A stretch of 64,000 bases of DNA from Rhizobium sp. WYCCWR10014. GTDB taxonomy: Bacteria > Pseudomonadota > Alphaproteobacteria > Rhizobiales > Rhizobiaceae. The notes beneath the pieces were generated by a model. The model was not told where the DNA came from and ran no database searches. It saw only the letters and a program-made list of their open reading frames with translations. The stretch covers positions 124,001 through 188,000 of the forward strand of contig NZ_LXFU01000025.1 of NCBI RefSeq assembly GCF_001657485.1, given 5' to 3'. Positions 8,690-18,260 of the stretch are shown one piece after another; positions within the stretch are counted from its first letter, which is position 1, and every line of letters starts with the position of its first letter. The position numbers and the translations under genes were made by a program.

Positions 8690-8877
8690 TATTCGATAAT
8701 TAGTCAGGCTTTTCGCTTGAGGCTCACCGTAAGCCAGACCTGAAGCGGCCGCGTGCAATTTCTCGACCGGCTTCTCGCCGCCGGCTTCAAACCACGCCCA
8801 GACACCAAAGGACAAGCCTTGATCACGGCCTCGGGCAGGCCCAGCGCTTCTCCAACATCCCGGATCGCGCCCTTCTG
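8690..8877 (-). pseudogene. Frameshifted fragment resembling error-prone DNA polymerase DnaE2
   Basis: Read on the minus strand, bases just beyond the corC stop encode KGAIRDVGEALGLPEAVIKA. After a shift of one base they continue LSFGVWAWFEAGGEKPVEKL and a few further residues before fading out. The first segment resembles the AIR(D/E)VGKALGL helix of the DnaE2/ImuC alpha-subunit-like polymerase, and VWAW the VWG segment that follows it. It has neither start nor the remaining roughly 1000 residues, so it is a remnant. The call is by eye; an unrelated origin is possible. Confidence 0.5.
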
Positions 8878-10023
8878 TCAGTTAGCGGTCGATTTCGCCG
8901 GCCGGTCGTCGCCGGCCTCGGAGCCGGGAGCAGCGTCGCCATCCGTCTTGGCGCGGCGGCGGATCGCGTGGCGCTTGCGGGTGATGCGCAGCCGCTTGAT
9001 GCGGCGCGGATCGGCGTCGAGGATGTGGAATTCGAAGCCCGGCAGCGCCTGGACGACCTCGCCGCGCACCGGGATGCGGCCGAGTGCCGAGAAGATCAGG
9101 CCGCCCAGCGTATCGACCTCGTCGACTTGCTCGCTGATGTCGAAATCCGGCCCGATCGCTTGGGCGATCTCTTCCAGCTCGACGCGGGCGTCGGCGATGA
9201 ACATGTCCTCGGCGACGCGCTTGAACATCACCTCTTCGTCATCATGTTCGTCGTCGATGTCGCCGACCACCATTTCGACGATGTCCTCATGCGAGGCAAG
9301 CCCGTCGGTTCCGCCATATTCGTCGATGACGAGCGCCATCTGCGTGCGGTTCACCTGCATTCGGCGCAACAGGTCGGACGCCAGCATCGACGGCGGCACG
9401 AACAGGATCTTGCGGATGATGCCGGCTTCGGCCAGCGTCTTTTGCAGGTCGACGCGGGCGAGATCGAAATTCTGCTTGGCCGAACGCGTGGTCTTCTGGA
9501 TGTTTTCGGGCGCAACCTCGATCGCCGGCACGACAGCGGCGGGTTTCGTCGGGCCACGGCGCTTGTTGCGCGCCTGCTTGGCGACATAGGAGAGCAGGTC
9601 GCGGATATGCACCATGCCACGCGGATCGTCGAGCGTATCGGCATAGACGGGCATGCGCGAGCGGCCGGATTCCTCGAAGAGGATCATCAGCTCGCCGATG
9701 GTGATGTTCTGGTCGACCGCCTCGATATCGGCGCGCGGCACCATCACGTCGGCGACGCGCACCTCGCGAAAGCGCAGGATGTTGTTGAGCATCGCCCGTT
9801 CGTCGGGCGAAAAGGCGTCGTCGCCAGCCGCATCGGTCATCAGCGCGTCGGCGAGATCCTCGCGCAGTCGCGAGCCCTGCTGCGGGCGAAGGATGCGCGC
9901 GGCGCGCGACCAGAAGGATTGTGATCGGCCGGATGGCCGACTACTACTGCCTGCCTCGTCCGAAGAGGAGGATGGCTCGGAGTCCTTGGCGTCTGCCGCC
10001 GGCTTCGTCGTAAAGTCGCTCAT
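8878..10023 (-). CDS. corC: CorC/TlyC-type CBS-domain protein
   Basis: A 381-residue cytoplasmic protein of the hemolysin C / CorC type: a low-complexity Ser-rich N-terminus (to about 35), a CBS pair starting at about 90 ([49 protein letters not shown]), and a C-terminal CorC/HlyC FAD-like domain from about 295 ([20 protein letters not shown]). It lacks the membrane DUF21 part, like E. coli YbeX. YbeX-type proteins have been linked to ribosome maturation and to Mg/Co efflux; the neighbours ybeY and phoH favour the first. Its start overlaps the ybeY stop by four bases (ATGA). The usual downstream gene lnt is not seen. Confidence 0.9.
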   Translation of the reverse strand: MSDFTTKPAADAKDSEPSSSSDEAGSSSRPSGRSQSFWSRAARILRPQQGSRLREDLADALMTDAAGDDAFSPDERAMLNNILRFREVRVADVMVPRADIEAVDQNITIGELMILFEESGRSRMPVYADTLDDPRGMVHIRDLLSYVAKQARNKRRGPTKPAAVVPAIEVAPENIQKTTRSAKQNFDLARVDLQKTLAEAGIIRKILFVPPSMLASDLLRRMQVNRTQMALVIDEYGGTDGLASHEDIVEMVVGDIDDEHDDEEVMFKRVAEDMFIADARVELEEIAQAIGPDFDISEQVDEVDTLGGLIFSALGRIPVRGEVVQALPGFEFHILDADPRRIKRLRITRKRHAIRRRAKTDGDAAPGSEAGDDRPAKSTAN

Positions 10024-10535
10024 GGTTCCATTTTAAGGTCTTGACCCTCGTAGGGATCAGATAGGCCGAGCTGCGCCAAAATGCGAGTCTCCAACCCCTC
10101 CATAATTTCGGCTTCGGCACTATTCATATGGTCGTAGCCCAGAAGATGCAAGAAACCGTGCACCAGAAGATGGGTCAGGTGGTCGTCGAAACTCTTTTCG
10201 AGCTCGGCCGCTTCCCGCTCCAGCGTCTCCCGGGCGATGATGATGTCGCCGAGCATCGGGCCGGGCATCTTGCCGGGTTGAACCGGAAAGGCCGGAAAGG
10301 AGAGCACGTTGGTCGCCTTGTCCTTGCCGCGCCATTCGGCGTTGATGTCCTGGATCGAGGCATCGTCGGTGAAAACAAGCGAAACCTCGGGCGGCATCGT
10401 GGGGAAGGGCTGCTTCTCGCTGTCGCGGAGATAGACCACTGCTGCGCCGAGCACACGTTCGCAAAACGACAGCAGCGTCTCCTCGCCGGGCCAGCCGATG
10501 TCCTCGACGCTGATCTGGATGTCGAGTTCGGCCAT
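10020..10535 (-). CDS. ybeY: Endoribonuclease YbeY
   Basis: A 171-residue single-strand endoribonuclease needed for 16S rRNA 3' maturation and ribosome quality control; in rhizobia it also affects small-RNA regulation. The zinc site H126-H130-H136 is in [16 protein letters not shown], and TNVLSFP is the conserved upstream strand. It lies in the middle of a tightly packed operon: its ATG overlaps the phoH stop by one base and its stop overlaps corC by four, so translation is probably coupled. Confidence 0.95.
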   Translation of the reverse strand: MAELDIQISVEDIGWPGEETLLSFCERVLGAAVVYLRDSEKQPFPTMPPEVSLVFTDDASIQDINAEWRGKDKATNVLSFPAFPVQPGKMPGPMLGDIIIARETLEREAAELEKSFDDHLTHLLVHGFLHLLGYDHMNSAEAEIMEGLETRILAQLGLSDPYEGQDLKMEP

Positions 10536-11584
10536 TAGCCCTGCCGGCTGACGTCTTCGGCGACGGCATAGGTGGAATCATAGGCCCTGACGATGCGCCC
10601 GACCAGCGGGTGGCGGACGACGTCGGTATCCGTGAAGCGCACGATCGAGATGCCTTCGACACCGTTCAGAAGCTGCAGGGCCTCGACGAGGCCGGATTTG
10701 ACGCCGCGCGGCAGATCGATCTGGCTCGGGTCGCCGGTGACGATCATCCGTGCATTCTCGCCGAGACGCGTCAGGAACATCTTCATCTGCATCGACGTCG
10801 TATTCTGCGCTTCGTCGAGGATGATGGCGGCATTGGCAAGTGTGCGGCCGCGCATGAAGGCGAGCGGCGCGATTTCGATGACGCCGGCGGTGATCGCCCG
10901 GTCGACCTTGTCGGCAGGGATCATGTCGTAGAGCGCATCATAAAGCGGGCGAAGATAGGGATCGACCTTTTCCTTCATGTCCCCGGGCAGGAAGCCGAGG
11001 CGTTCGCCGGCTTCGACGGCCGGGCGCGACAGGATGATCTTTTCGACCGCGCCGCGCTCCAGCAGCTGGGCGGCATGGGCAACCGCGAGATAGGTCTTGC
11101 CGGTGCCGGCCGGGCCGACGCCGAAGACAAGCTCGGCGCGTTCCAGCGCCCTGATATAGGCGTCCTGGGTTGGCGTGCGGGCGATGATCGTCTTCTTGCG
11201 GGTGGAAACCTGCGCCATCGTCAGCTTGGCCTTGCGTTCCATGGTCGGCAGGCTGAGCTGATCGTCGGCGGCGACCGCCATGCGGATTGCACCCTCGACG
11301 TCGGATCGTTCCACGCTGCCGCCTTTCTGAAGTTTTTCATAGAGATAGTCGAGCGTGCGCCGCGCCTGGTTGGTGGTCACGATATCGCCGGTGATAACGA
11401 CCGAATTGCCGCGTGCCCGCGCATCGATGTTCAGCCGTTGCTCGAGCAGCTTGAGGTTCTGGTCGAATTGACCGAAGAGCTCGCTGGCGAACCGGTTGTT
11501 CTCGAACGTCAGGACGAAGTGATTGGTATCGCTCGGCGTGCGGGGGTGGCGCGGTGAAGAAGAAACCAATTCTTGTCCGTTCAA
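10535..11584 (-). CDS. PhoH-like ATPase (YbeZ)
   Basis: A 349-residue PhoH-family P-loop protein, a putative RNA helicase-type ATPase that works with YbeY. An N-terminal KH-like part (to about 115) precedes the ATPase: Walker [14 protein letters not shown], then [18 protein letters not shown], Walker [10 protein letters not shown] and the [10 protein letters not shown] sensor segment, all diagnostic of the family. The start appears to be TTG at 11584: AAGGAG lies nine bases upstream, and no nearby ATG has a comparable site. It is the first gene of phoH-ybeY-corC and follows miaB by 18 bp. Confidence 0.92.
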   Translation of the reverse strand: MNGQELVSSSPRHPRTPSDTNHFVLTFENNRFASELFGQFDQNLKLLEQRLNIDARARGNSVVITGDIVTTNQARRTLDYLYEKLQKGGSVERSDVEGAIRMAVAADDQLSLPTMERKAKLTMAQVSTRKKTIIARTPTQDAYIRALERAELVFGVGPAGTGKTYLAVAHAAQLLERGAVEKIILSRPAVEAGERLGFLPGDMKEKVDPYLRPLYDALYDMIPADKVDRAITAGVIEIAPLAFMRGRTLANAAIILDEAQNTTSMQMKMFLTRLGENARMIVTGDPSQIDLPRGVKSGLVEALQLLNGVEGISIVRFTDTDVVRHPLVGRIVRAYDSTYAVAEDVSRQG

Positions 11585-11602
11585 GCGGTCGGGCTCCTTG
11601 GG

Positions 11603-13024
11603 TTAGACCGCAGCCTCTGCGCGTTCCGCAAACAGGCTGTTTGTTCCGGTCCCTGTGATTCGCACTTTAATAATGTCACCGATTTGCGATGCTTTTGCAT
11701 CAACATTCACGGATTGAAGCCAGGGAGAGCGTCCGATTAGCTGTTCCGGCATGCGACCGGGCTTTTCGAGCAACAGGTCGATCTCTTTGCCGATGCAGGA
11801 TTCGGCAAATTCCTGCTGCTGCTTCAGGAGAAGCATTTGCAGGCGTTCCAGCCGTTCTGCCTTGATCTCTTCCGGCACCTGGTCCTTCAGCTCCGCACCG
11901 GGCGTGCCCGGCCGTGTCGAGTATTTGAACGAGAAGGCCTGTGCATAACGGACCTCCTCCACAAGTCTCAATGTATCCTTAAAATCCTCATCTGTCTCCC
12001 CCGGAAAGCCGGTGATGAAATCGCCCGACAGGGCAATGTCCGGCCGCACCGTGCGAATGCGCTCGATCAGCGCCAGATATTCGGCCGCCGTGTGACGCCG
12101 GTTCATCGCTTTCAGGATGCGATCCGAGCCCGATTGCACCGGCAGGTGCAGATAGGGCATCAGTGCGCTCAGGTCGCGATGGGCATTGATCAGGCGGTCG
12201 TCCATGTCGCGCGGATGGCTTGTGGTATAGCGCAGCCGTGCCAGGCCGGGGATCTCGGCCAGCCGGTAAAGCAGGTCGCCGAGGCTCCACGCCTCGCCCT
12301 GCGGCCCGGCGCCGTGCCAGGCATTGACGTTCTGCCCGAGCAGGGTGATCTCGCGCACTCCGCTGTCGGCGAGCTTTTCGGCTTCCTCGACGATCTGGGA
12401 AACCGGCCGCGACACTTCCGAGCCGCGTGTATAGGGCACGACACAGAAGGTGCAGAACTTGTCGCAGCCCTCCTGTACCGTCAGGAAGGCGGTGACGCCG
12501 CGGGCGCGGATCCTTCGGCTCTCGGCGATCGGCAGATGCTCGAACTTGTCCTCGATCGCATATTCGGTATCGACGACGCGCTGGCCTTGTTTGGCCCGAA
12601 GCAGCGCTTCCGGCAGGCGATGATAGGTCTGCGGGCCGATGACGACGTCGACGGCGGGTGCGCGGCGCAGGATCTCCTCGCCTTCGGCCTGGGCGACGCA
12701 GCCGGCAACGCCGATCATCATCTCCCGTCCATCAGCCGCTTTCTTCTTTTTCATCTCGCGCAGCCGCCCGAGCGCCGAATAGACCTTCTCGGCCGCCTTC
12801 TCGCGGATATGGCAGGTGTTGAGGAGAACGAGGTCCGCCTCTTCCATATCTTCGGTCGGCTCATAGCCGTCGCGGGCGAGCGCATCGCTCATGCGCATGG
12901 AATCGTAGACGTTCATCTGACAGCCATAGGTCTTGATGAAGACCTTGCGGCTGTTGCTGCCGTCGCGGAGGCTGTCGCTGGGAATTGCCTCGGGGGCCTG
13001 AAGAAGGGCGCTGTCCTGTGTCAT
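11603..13024 (-). CDS. miaB: tRNA-2-methylthio-N6-dimethylallyladenosine synthase
   Basis: A 473-residue radical-SAM methylthiotransferase that adds a methylthio group to i6A37 of tRNAs reading UNN codons. The N-terminal domain holds three cysteines for one 4Fe-4S cluster ([34 protein letters not shown]); the radical-SAM cysteines are in [17 protein letters not shown]; a C-terminal TRAM domain begins near residue 395. The length fits the family. It stands upstream of phoH on the same strand with 18 bp between, so all four genes may be one transcript. Confidence 0.96.
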   Translation of the reverse strand: MTQDSALLQAPEAIPSDSLRDGSNSRKVFIKTYGCQMNVYDSMRMSDALARDGYEPTEDMEEADLVLLNTCHIREKAAEKVYSALGRLREMKKKKAADGREMMIGVAGCVAQAEGEEILRRAPAVDVVIGPQTYHRLPEALLRAKQGQRVVDTEYAIEDKFEHLPIAESRRIRARGVTAFLTVQEGCDKFCTFCVVPYTRGSEVSRPVSQIVEEAEKLADSGVREITLLGQNVNAWHGAGPQGEAWSLGDLLYRLAEIPGLARLRYTTSHPRDMDDRLINAHRDLSALMPYLHLPVQSGSDRILKAMNRRHTAAEYLALIERIRTVRPDIALSGDFITGFPGETDEDFKDTLRLVEEVRYAQAFSFKYSTRPGTPGAELKDQVPEEIKAERLERLQMLLLKQQQEFAESCIGKEIDLLLEKPGRMPEQLIGRSPWLQSVNVDAKASQIGDIIKVRITGTGTNSLFAERAEAAV

Positions 13025-13073
13025 GGCGCGCTATTTAGTGGTTTTTGCCGCCGGAGAAAATCGAAATCTTGTT

Positions 13074-13871
13074 TTAGGAGATTTCCCGCCCGCGCAGGCG
13101 GCTGTTCAGCAGGTTGCGGATGCGCAAGGCGATCGTCGCGCTCACCTCCTTGCGGCTGGTCTCGGCGCGGTAATCCACCGCATCGCCGAAGGAAACTTCG
13201 GCGTCGATGGCGCCGCAGCGCACGATGTCGAGGAGGTGCGGCAGCAGCTCGATATCACCCGGCCAGGCGGCGAGCGGCCGGTGATAGCGCCCCATTGCGA
13301 TGCCGTGCACCCTGGTATAGGCAACCGCCACCGGCTGCACCACGACCGTTCCCGTCGGCGAATAAGGCACGGCCATCGCGGCGGCGCCGAACAGCGAGGA
13401 CTTGACCTCGAGCAGCCGGTTGCCGTCCGAGGTCGTGCCCTCGGGGAAGAGCACGACGATCTCACCGTCGGCCATGCGCCCGGCGATCTCGTTTGCCTGA
13501 TGGCCGGTCTTGCGCCGCTCCTCGCGCACGACGAAGACGCTCTTCTGCAGCTTGGCGAGCGTGCCGAAGATCGGCCAGTCGCTGACCTCGATCTTGGCAA
13601 TGAAGACGACGTCGGCAACGGCCGACATCACCATGATATCAAGCCAGGAGGAATGGTTGGAACAGAGCATCAGCGGTCGGCGATCTTCCAGCTTGCCGCT
13701 CACGCGGACGCGGATGCCGAGGCAATAGCAGACGATCCGGTGCCAAGTGCGCGGAAGCCGGCGGCGCAGCCGCCAGTCGAACCGCAGCGCCAGTACCTGC
13801 AGCGGCATGAGCACGATGCTGACGGCAAGGATGACGACCGCGGCGAAGGCGATGCGCAGCCAGGCGATCAA
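13074..13871 (-). CDS. plsC: 1-acyl-sn-glycerol-3-phosphate acyltransferase (PlsC type)
   Basis: A 265-residue membrane-associated acyltransferase converting lysophosphatidic acid to phosphatidic acid. An N-terminal membrane helix covers about residues 5-28; the catalytic NHSSWLDI box holds H73 and D78, and LFPEGTTSDG is the acyl-acceptor phosphate-binding motif. Rhizobia have several PlsC paralogues, including OlsA for ornithine lipid; nothing here separates them, though the location between mur and miaB matches a conserved rhizobial neighbourhood. It is 27 bp downstream of mur. Confidence 0.88.
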   Translation of the reverse strand: MIAWLRIAFAAVVILAVSIVLMPLQVLALRFDWRLRRRLPRTWHRIVCYCLGIRVRVSGKLEDRRPLMLCSNHSSWLDIMVMSAVADVVFIAKIEVSDWPIFGTLAKLQKSVFVVREERRKTGHQANEIAGRMADGEIVVLFPEGTTSDGNRLLEVKSSLFGAAAMAVPYSPTGTVVVQPVAVAYTRVHGIAMGRYHRPLAAWPGDIELLPHLLDIVRCGAIDAEVSFGDAVDYRAETSRKEVSATIALRIRNLLNSRLRGREIS

Positions 13872-13898
13872 ATGCGGGTCTCCCGGGCTGCCATTGCT

Positions 13899-14327
13899 TC
13901 AGAGATCTTCTTTCTTCAGCGGAACGCCGTAGAGCTCGAGGCGGTGGTCGACCAGCCGGAAGCCGTGCTCGCGGGCGATGCGCTCCTGCAGCGCCTCGAT
14001 CTCCGGCGAGCGGAATTCGATGACCGTGCCGGTCTTCAGGTCGATGAGATGGTCGTGATGTTCTTCCGGCACCGTTTCGTAGCGCGAGCGCCCGTCGCGG
14101 AAGTCGTGCCGGGCGATGATGCCGGCATCCTCGAACAGTTTCACGGTGCGATAGACGGTCGAGATCGAGATCTTCGCATCGACTTTCACCGAGCGGCGGT
14201 AGAGTTCTTCGACATCGGGATGGTCTTCCGAATCTTCCAGGATGCGCGCGATCACGCGGCGCTGCTCGGTCATGCGCATGCCGCGTTCGGTGCAAAGCTC
14301 CTCAAGGGTCTTGGCTACATCAGTCAT
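13899..14327 (-). CDS. mur: Fur-family metal regulator, Mur type
   Basis: A 142-residue Fur-superfamily repressor. The winged helix (RMTEQRRVIARIL, ISISTVYRTVKLFEDAGII) is followed by a metal/dimer domain with EEHHDHLID. There are no CxxC zinc pairs; that is characteristic of rhizobial Mur, which responds to manganese and represses Mn uptake, while iron control in these bacteria is left mainly to RirA and Irr. The frame runs eleven codons further up, but the ATG at 14327 gives the standard length and the family start MTDVAKTLEELC. The next upstream gene is rimI, 82 bp away. Confidence 0.88.
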   Translation of the reverse strand: MTDVAKTLEELCTERGMRMTEQRRVIARILEDSEDHPDVEELYRRSVKVDAKISISTVYRTVKLFEDAGIIARHDFRDGRSRYETVPEEHHDHLIDLKTGTVIEFRSPEIEALQERIAREHGFRLVDHRLELYGVPLKKEDL

Positions 14328-14409
14328 CGCCGGCCTATAGAGATATTCGTGTTTCGACAACGCCGCACGGCATTTGCGCCAGCCTGCATGTTATCTCGCT
14401 GCCAGGGAA

Positions 14410-14910
14410 CTACCGAAGAACGCGCTTCATGACAAGCGCCGTGGAGAGGGCGCCGTTTTCTTGTCTGTAGTAACCCTGACGTTCGCCGACCTTTTCGAAG
14501 CCGAGCTTGCGGTAGAGGCCAAGCGCTGCCGTATTGCCGTTGTCGACCTCGAGAAACATGCTCTCGCCGCCGCGCGAGCGCGCTTCCCGCATCGCCGCCT
14601 GCATCAGCCGCCAGCCAAGTCCGGCCCGGGCGACCTTCGCCTGCACGGCAATGGTCAGGATCTCCGCCTCGCCGGCGACATGGCGGGCGAGAATGAACCC
14701 CGGAAGCGGCTTTTTCAGGAAGGCATTTGTCTGGCGCGCGACGAAGCCGAAGACGGTGTCCTGCATCAGCAGGCCGTGAAATTCACCGTCGCCCCAGGGC
14801 CGGGCGAAGCGTTCGCCGTGCAGGACGGCGACATCGCGGCAATCCTCGCGCTCCATGGCGATGATCTCGAATTCCGGTTTCAGTGTCAGATAGGCTTCCA
14901 GCATCGTCAT
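14410..14910 (-). CDS. rimI: Ribosomal-protein-alanine N-acetyltransferase
   Basis: A 166-residue GNAT acetyltransferase expected to acetylate the N-terminal alanine of ribosomal protein S18. The acetyl-CoA loop is in ARAGLGWRLMQAAMREARSRG and the C-terminal strand-helix is NTAALGLYRKLGFEKVGERQ. The start overlaps the tsaB stop (ATGA), and tsaB-rimI pairing is widespread, so the functional call relies on both domain and context. An ATG two codons later is an alternative start. Confidence 0.88.
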   Translation of the reverse strand: MTMLEAYLTLKPEFEIIAMEREDCRDVAVLHGERFARPWGDGEFHGLLMQDTVFGFVARQTNAFLKKPLPGFILARHVAGEAEILTIAVQAKVARAGLGWRLMQAAMREARSRGGESMFLEVDNGNTAALGLYRKLGFEKVGERQGYYRQENGALSTALVMKRVLR

Positions 14911-15569
14911 ACTCGTCGGGCAATCGCGTACCCGGCCTGCGGCTTGGCATCGGGTCCGCGCAGATAAAGGGGCTTCGGCTTTCCGGCATCGGGGGAGGCG
15001 GCAGCGCCCAGGCGCGCCACGATGGAGATCGGGAATCTGTTGGTGTGATCGCCGCCGGCGTCGGCCTTCAGAAGGGGCGTCGCCGAACCGGTGATCTCGC
15101 CGTCGAAGCCGGCAGCAAAAGCCTGCGCTTCCGCAACGCTGACTGCCCGTGGCGCATCGAGGGACGAACCGTCGGCTGCGAAGGACTGGAGATAGATCTC
15201 GTCGCGCTTGGCATCCATCGCCGCCAACACAGCGCGATGAGGCGTCTTGTCGCGCTGGGCTGATGCCATGACTTCGAGCGTGGTGATACCGACGGCCGGC
15301 ACATTAAGGGAGAGCGCAAAACCGCGGGCTGCGGCAACACCGACGCGGATACCGGTAAAGGAGCCGGGACCGATGGTGACGGCAAGGCGGTCGATTTGAG
15401 AAAGGGCCAATCCCGCCTGATCGAGTGCGCGATCGACGATACCAATCAGATGTTCAGCATGCCCCTTGCCGATCATGTCCGATGCCTCCCCCAGCACCGT
15501 ATCCCTGCCGCTGTCATAGACAGCGGCAGCGCAGTCCACACCCGCCGTGTCGAGCGCCAGAATGATCAT
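14907..15569 (-). CDS. tsaB: tRNA t6A37 synthesis protein TsaB
   Basis: A 220-residue member of the ASKHA fold that binds TsaD as an inactive paralogue and supports threonylcarbamoylation of A37 in ANN-decoding tRNAs. It opens with MIILALDTAG, followed by GKGHAEHLIGIVDRAL and the GPGSFTGIRVGVAAARG motif that marks the family. Translationally coupled to rimI by an ATGA overlap. The partners tsaD, tsaE and tsaC are not in the window. Confidence 0.93.
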   Translation of the reverse strand: MIILALDTAGVDCAAAVYDSGRDTVLGEASDMIGKGHAEHLIGIVDRALDQAGLALSQIDRLAVTIGPGSFTGIRVGVAAARGFALSLNVPAVGITTLEVMASAQRDKTPHRAVLAAMDAKRDEIYLQSFAADGSSLDAPRAVSVAEAQAFAAGFDGEITGSATPLLKADAGGDHTNRFPISIVARLGAAASPDAGKPKPLYLRGPDAKPQAGYAIARRV

Positions 15570-15657
15570 GCCATCAATTTCCGAATAAACCAGTGTCGCC
15601 TATCGATAAATCCGTTCGGCCGAACCTGAGATGAACGGCCGCACGAATTCAGGATTT

Positions 15658-16224
15658 TTAAGCGGCAATCACTTCCTGCACTTCCGGGACGAAATGGCGC
15701 AGCAGGTTCTGGACGCCGTGCTTCAGCGTTGCCGTCGAAGACGGGCAGCCGGCGCAGGAACCCTTCATGTTCAGATAGACCTTACCGTCCTTGAAGCCGC
15801 GGAAGGTGATGTCGCCGCCGTCCTGGGCAACGGCGGGGCGCACGCGGGTCTCCAGAAGCTCCTTGATGGTCAGCACGATCGATTCATCGCCTTCGTCGAA
15901 GAATTCGTCGCCGGCATCGGCGTCTTCGGAAAGGATCGAGGCATCCCCCATGACCGGCTTGCCGGACATGAAGTGCTCCATGATCGAGCCTAATATAGCC
16001 GGCTTAAGATGCTGCCAGTCGGCATTGTCCTTGGAGACGGAAATGAAATCATAGCCGAAATAGACGCCGGTGACGCCTGATATTTCGAACAGTCGGGCGG
16101 CGAGCGGCGAAGCTTGAGCCTCTTCGGCGCTGCGGAACTCGGCCGTGCCATTTTCCATCACCACCTTGCCCGGCAGGAACTTCTGCGTGGCGGGGTTCGG
16201 CGTGGCTTCGGTCTGAATGAACAT
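15658..16224 (-). CDS. NifU-like Fe-S scaffold/carrier (Nfu type)
   Basis: A 188-residue Nfu protein delivering 4Fe-4S clusters to target apoproteins. The N-terminal Nfu_N domain starts MFIQTEATPNPATQKFLPGK and runs to about 95; the C-terminal NifU domain carries the cluster motif CAGC in GSCAGCPSSTATLKHGV. The ATG at 16224 is preferred to one four codons earlier because GGAG lies six bases before it and the family begins MFIQTE. It is not the nitrogen-fixation nifU, as no nif genes are present. Confidence 0.93.
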   Translation of the reverse strand: MFIQTEATPNPATQKFLPGKVVMENGTAEFRSAEEAQASPLAARLFEISGVTGVYFGYDFISVSKDNADWQHLKPAILGSIMEHFMSGKPVMGDASILSEDADAGDEFFDEGDESIVLTIKELLETRVRPAVAQDGGDITFRGFKDGKVYLNMKGSCAGCPSSTATLKHGVQNLLRHFVPEVQEVIAA

Positions 16225-16333
16225 CTGATTCTCCATGCGGCCGGCCCATGGTCTCGGCCGTCTTTAGAATTCTTCAAAAGAAGATAAGCCGATTGACGGC
16301 TCTAATCAAGAGACTTGTACTCAAGAAAAGCTG

Positions 16334-16446
16334 GAACAGGATGATTTTGGGCTGGGTCGGCCTTAAATCTGAATCCTGTTCTACATTATGTAGTTAGAGC
16401 ATGATGCGGTCCGAAAACCGCGCACACTTTTCGGCATCAGGCTCTA
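16334..16446 (-). repeat. Double-hairpin intergenic repeat, family 2 (copy A)
   Basis: A stretch of about 113 bp that matches 48000-48112 in reverse orientation. It has two nested palindromes: GAACAGGAT-type arms around a CGGCCT core, and AGAGCATGATG-type arms around CCGAAAA/TTTTCGG. Its end supplies the TAG stop of the universal stress protein gene. It lies between convergently spaced functions and may also act in mRNA 3'-end stability. Confidence 0.75.
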
Positions 16447-16935
16447 GCAGAGGGCGTCAATTTCCTCGTTGGTCAGCGTATCCGGTAGCACGGTGACCGG
16501 GATCGGAAACGCCGCCGCTCGGCCGGCGACCGACGAGACCAGCGGCCCTGGACCTTCCTTCGCCGAACCGGCGGCCAGAACCAGGATCGCCACATCGCGG
16601 TCTTCCTCGATCACGGCATTGATCTGTTCGGCAGCACCGCCCTCGCGGATGACAACCTCAGGCTCGATGCCGATGGTCTCGCGCACGATCTGGGCGATCT
16701 TGGCAACCACCGCCTCGGCTTCCTCGCGCGCTTCGGCCCGCATGATCTCTTCGACGCCGAGCCATTGCTGGAAATCCCCGTCGGGGATTACGTAGAGCAG
16801 CACCAGCCCGCCATTGGAATTCTTCGCGCGCCGGCCGGCATAATGAACGGCGCGTTGGCATTCGGGTGTACCGTCGATCACCGCCATGAATTTGCGGCGA
16901 TGACCTTCGAGCCGTGAGAGTCGCTTCGATACCAT
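16444..16935 (-). CDS. Universal stress protein, UspA family
   Basis: A 163-residue single Usp domain with the HUP-type alpha/beta fold: MAVIDGTPECQRAVHYAGRRA starts the nucleotide-binding sheet, and VLAAGSAKEGPGPLVSSVAGRAA takes the place of the G-2x-G-9x-G(S/T) ATP loop, somewhat degenerate. The role in stress survival is inferred from the family. The stop codon lies within an intergenic repeat. The start at 16935 is followed by a basic lead of about 16 residues before the domain. Confidence 0.85.
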   Translation of the reverse strand: MVSKRLSRLEGHRRKFMAVIDGTPECQRAVHYAGRRAKNSNGGLVLLYVIPDGDFQQWLGVEEIMRAEAREEAEAVVAKIAQIVRETIGIEPEVVIREGGAAEQINAVIEEDRDVAILVLAAGSAKEGPGPLVSSVAGRAAAFPIPVTVLPDTLTNEEIDALC

Positions 16936-16977
16936 GGCGCGGACTCTGACACCTGAAGCGGAAAATTTGCAAGTCCA

Positions 16978-17052
16978 GTTTTTCCTCTTCCCCGAGGGGA
17001 GGATTCTCTTCTCCCCAGGGGAAGGTCCCCTTCTCCCCGCGACGGGGAGAAG
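16978..17052. repeat. Clustered CCCC/GGGG hairpins downstream of trpS
   Basis: Several related inverted repeats are packed together; the best is CTTCTCCCCG at 17030-17039 paired with CGGGGAGAAG at 17043-17052 around a three-base loop. The position, 13 bases after the trpS stop on its strand, suits a transcription end or mRNA-protecting hairpin, but there is no clear T-run. Shorter CTCCCC/GGGGAG units lie just to the left. Confidence 0.5.
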
Positions 17053-17064
17053 AGGAGATCTATC

Positions 17065-18129
17065 TCAATAGAGGAAGCCGATGACGTCGCGCACCTGGCG
17101 CATCGTCACTTCGGCGCGCGCCCTTGCGCGCTCGCCGCCCTTGCGCAGGATCGCGTCTATATGGCTGGTATCGTCCATCAGCCGGCGCATCTCGCCGGTG
17201 ATCGGCGCGAGCACGTTGATCGCCAGATCGACCAGCGCCGGTTTGAAGACGGAGAATTGCTGGCCGCCGAATTCGGCGAGCACGTCCGCCTTCGACTTGT
17301 CGGCAAGTGCGGCATAGATCGCCACCAGATTGTCGGCTTCCGGACGGCCCTGCAGCCCGTCGATCTCGCTCGGCAAGCCGTCAGGATCGGTCTTGGCCTT
17401 GCGGATCTTCTTCGAGATCGCGTCCTCGTCATCCATCAGGTTGATGCGCGACAGATCGGAGGGGTCCGATTTCGACATTTTCTTGGTGCCGTCGCGCAAC
17501 GACATGACGCGCGGCGCCGGCCCGCCGATCAGCGGCTCAACCATCGGGAAATAGGCATGCACCGGCTCGTTGCCGACGGTGATGTCGACGCCGTAGCCGG
17601 TCCTGCTGATATGCTCGGCATAATCGAGGTTGAACTTCATCGCGATGTCGCGGGCAAGCTCCAGATGTTGCTTCTGGTCCTCACCAACAGGCACATGGGT
17701 GGCGCGATAGACGAGAATGTCGGCGGCCATCAGGCTCGGATAGGCGTAAAGCCCGAGCGAGGCCTGCTCGCGGTCCTTACCGGCCTTGTCCTTGAACTGC
17801 GTCATTCGGTTCATCCAGCCGATGCGGGCAACGCAGTTGAAGATCCAGGCGAGTTCGGCATGCTGCGGCACGGCCGACTGATTGAAGACGATATGCTTTT
17901 CCGGATCGATGCCGGCGGCGATGAAGGCGGCGGCGATCGAGCGCGTCTGGCTCGGCATGTCCTCATGCACGAGTTGGGCGGTGAGCGCATGCATGTCGAC
18001 GACGCAGTAGATGCAGTCATTGCCTTCCTGTAGCGCCACGAACCGGCGGATCGCGCCAAGATAATTGCCGAGATGCAGATTGCCGGTCGGCTGTACGCCG
18101 GAGAATACGAGTTTCTTGAATTCGCTCAT
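17065..18129 (-). CDS. trpS: Tryptophanyl-tRNA synthetase
   Basis: A 354-residue class Ic synthetase charging tRNA-Trp. The HIGH-like motif is in [20 protein letters not shown] and the KMSKS loop is [23 protein letters not shown] is the tRNA/ATP segment typical of the family. The open frame extends 13 codons upstream, but the ATG at 18129 has GAGG five bases before it and gives the family start [11 protein letters not shown]. It follows murJ and a small accessory pair on the minus strand. Confidence 0.96.
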   Translation of the reverse strand: MSEFKKLVFSGVQPTGNLHLGNYLGAIRRFVALQEGNDCIYCVVDMHALTAQLVHEDMPSQTRSIAAAFIAAGIDPEKHIVFNQSAVPQHAELAWIFNCVARIGWMNRMTQFKDKAGKDREQASLGLYAYPSLMAADILVYRATHVPVGEDQKQHLELARDIAMKFNLDYAEHISRTGYGVDITVGNEPVHAYFPMVEPLIGGPAPRVMSLRDGTKKMSKSDPSDLSRINLMDDEDAISKKIRKAKTDPDGLPSEIDGLQGRPEADNLVAIYAALADKSKADVLAEFGGQQFSVFKPALVDLAINVLAPITGEMRRLMDDTSHIDAILRKGGERARARAEVTMRQVRDVIGFLY

Positions 18130-18260
18130 GTCGTCCTCAATAGGCTGGTGGAGGGCCCACGCTGTCACAGTTTAAATTGCTGCAGAATGCAGCAGGGCTT
18201 TTCGCCCCATATTGCTAACGCCGCGGCTTATGCACGGGCAACCGGTCGCAATCAAGGGGT

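Noticed and set aside
14328-14360. Longer start for mur
   Set aside because: The extra eleven residues are not part of the family and the ATG at 14327 yields the normal 142-residue protein.
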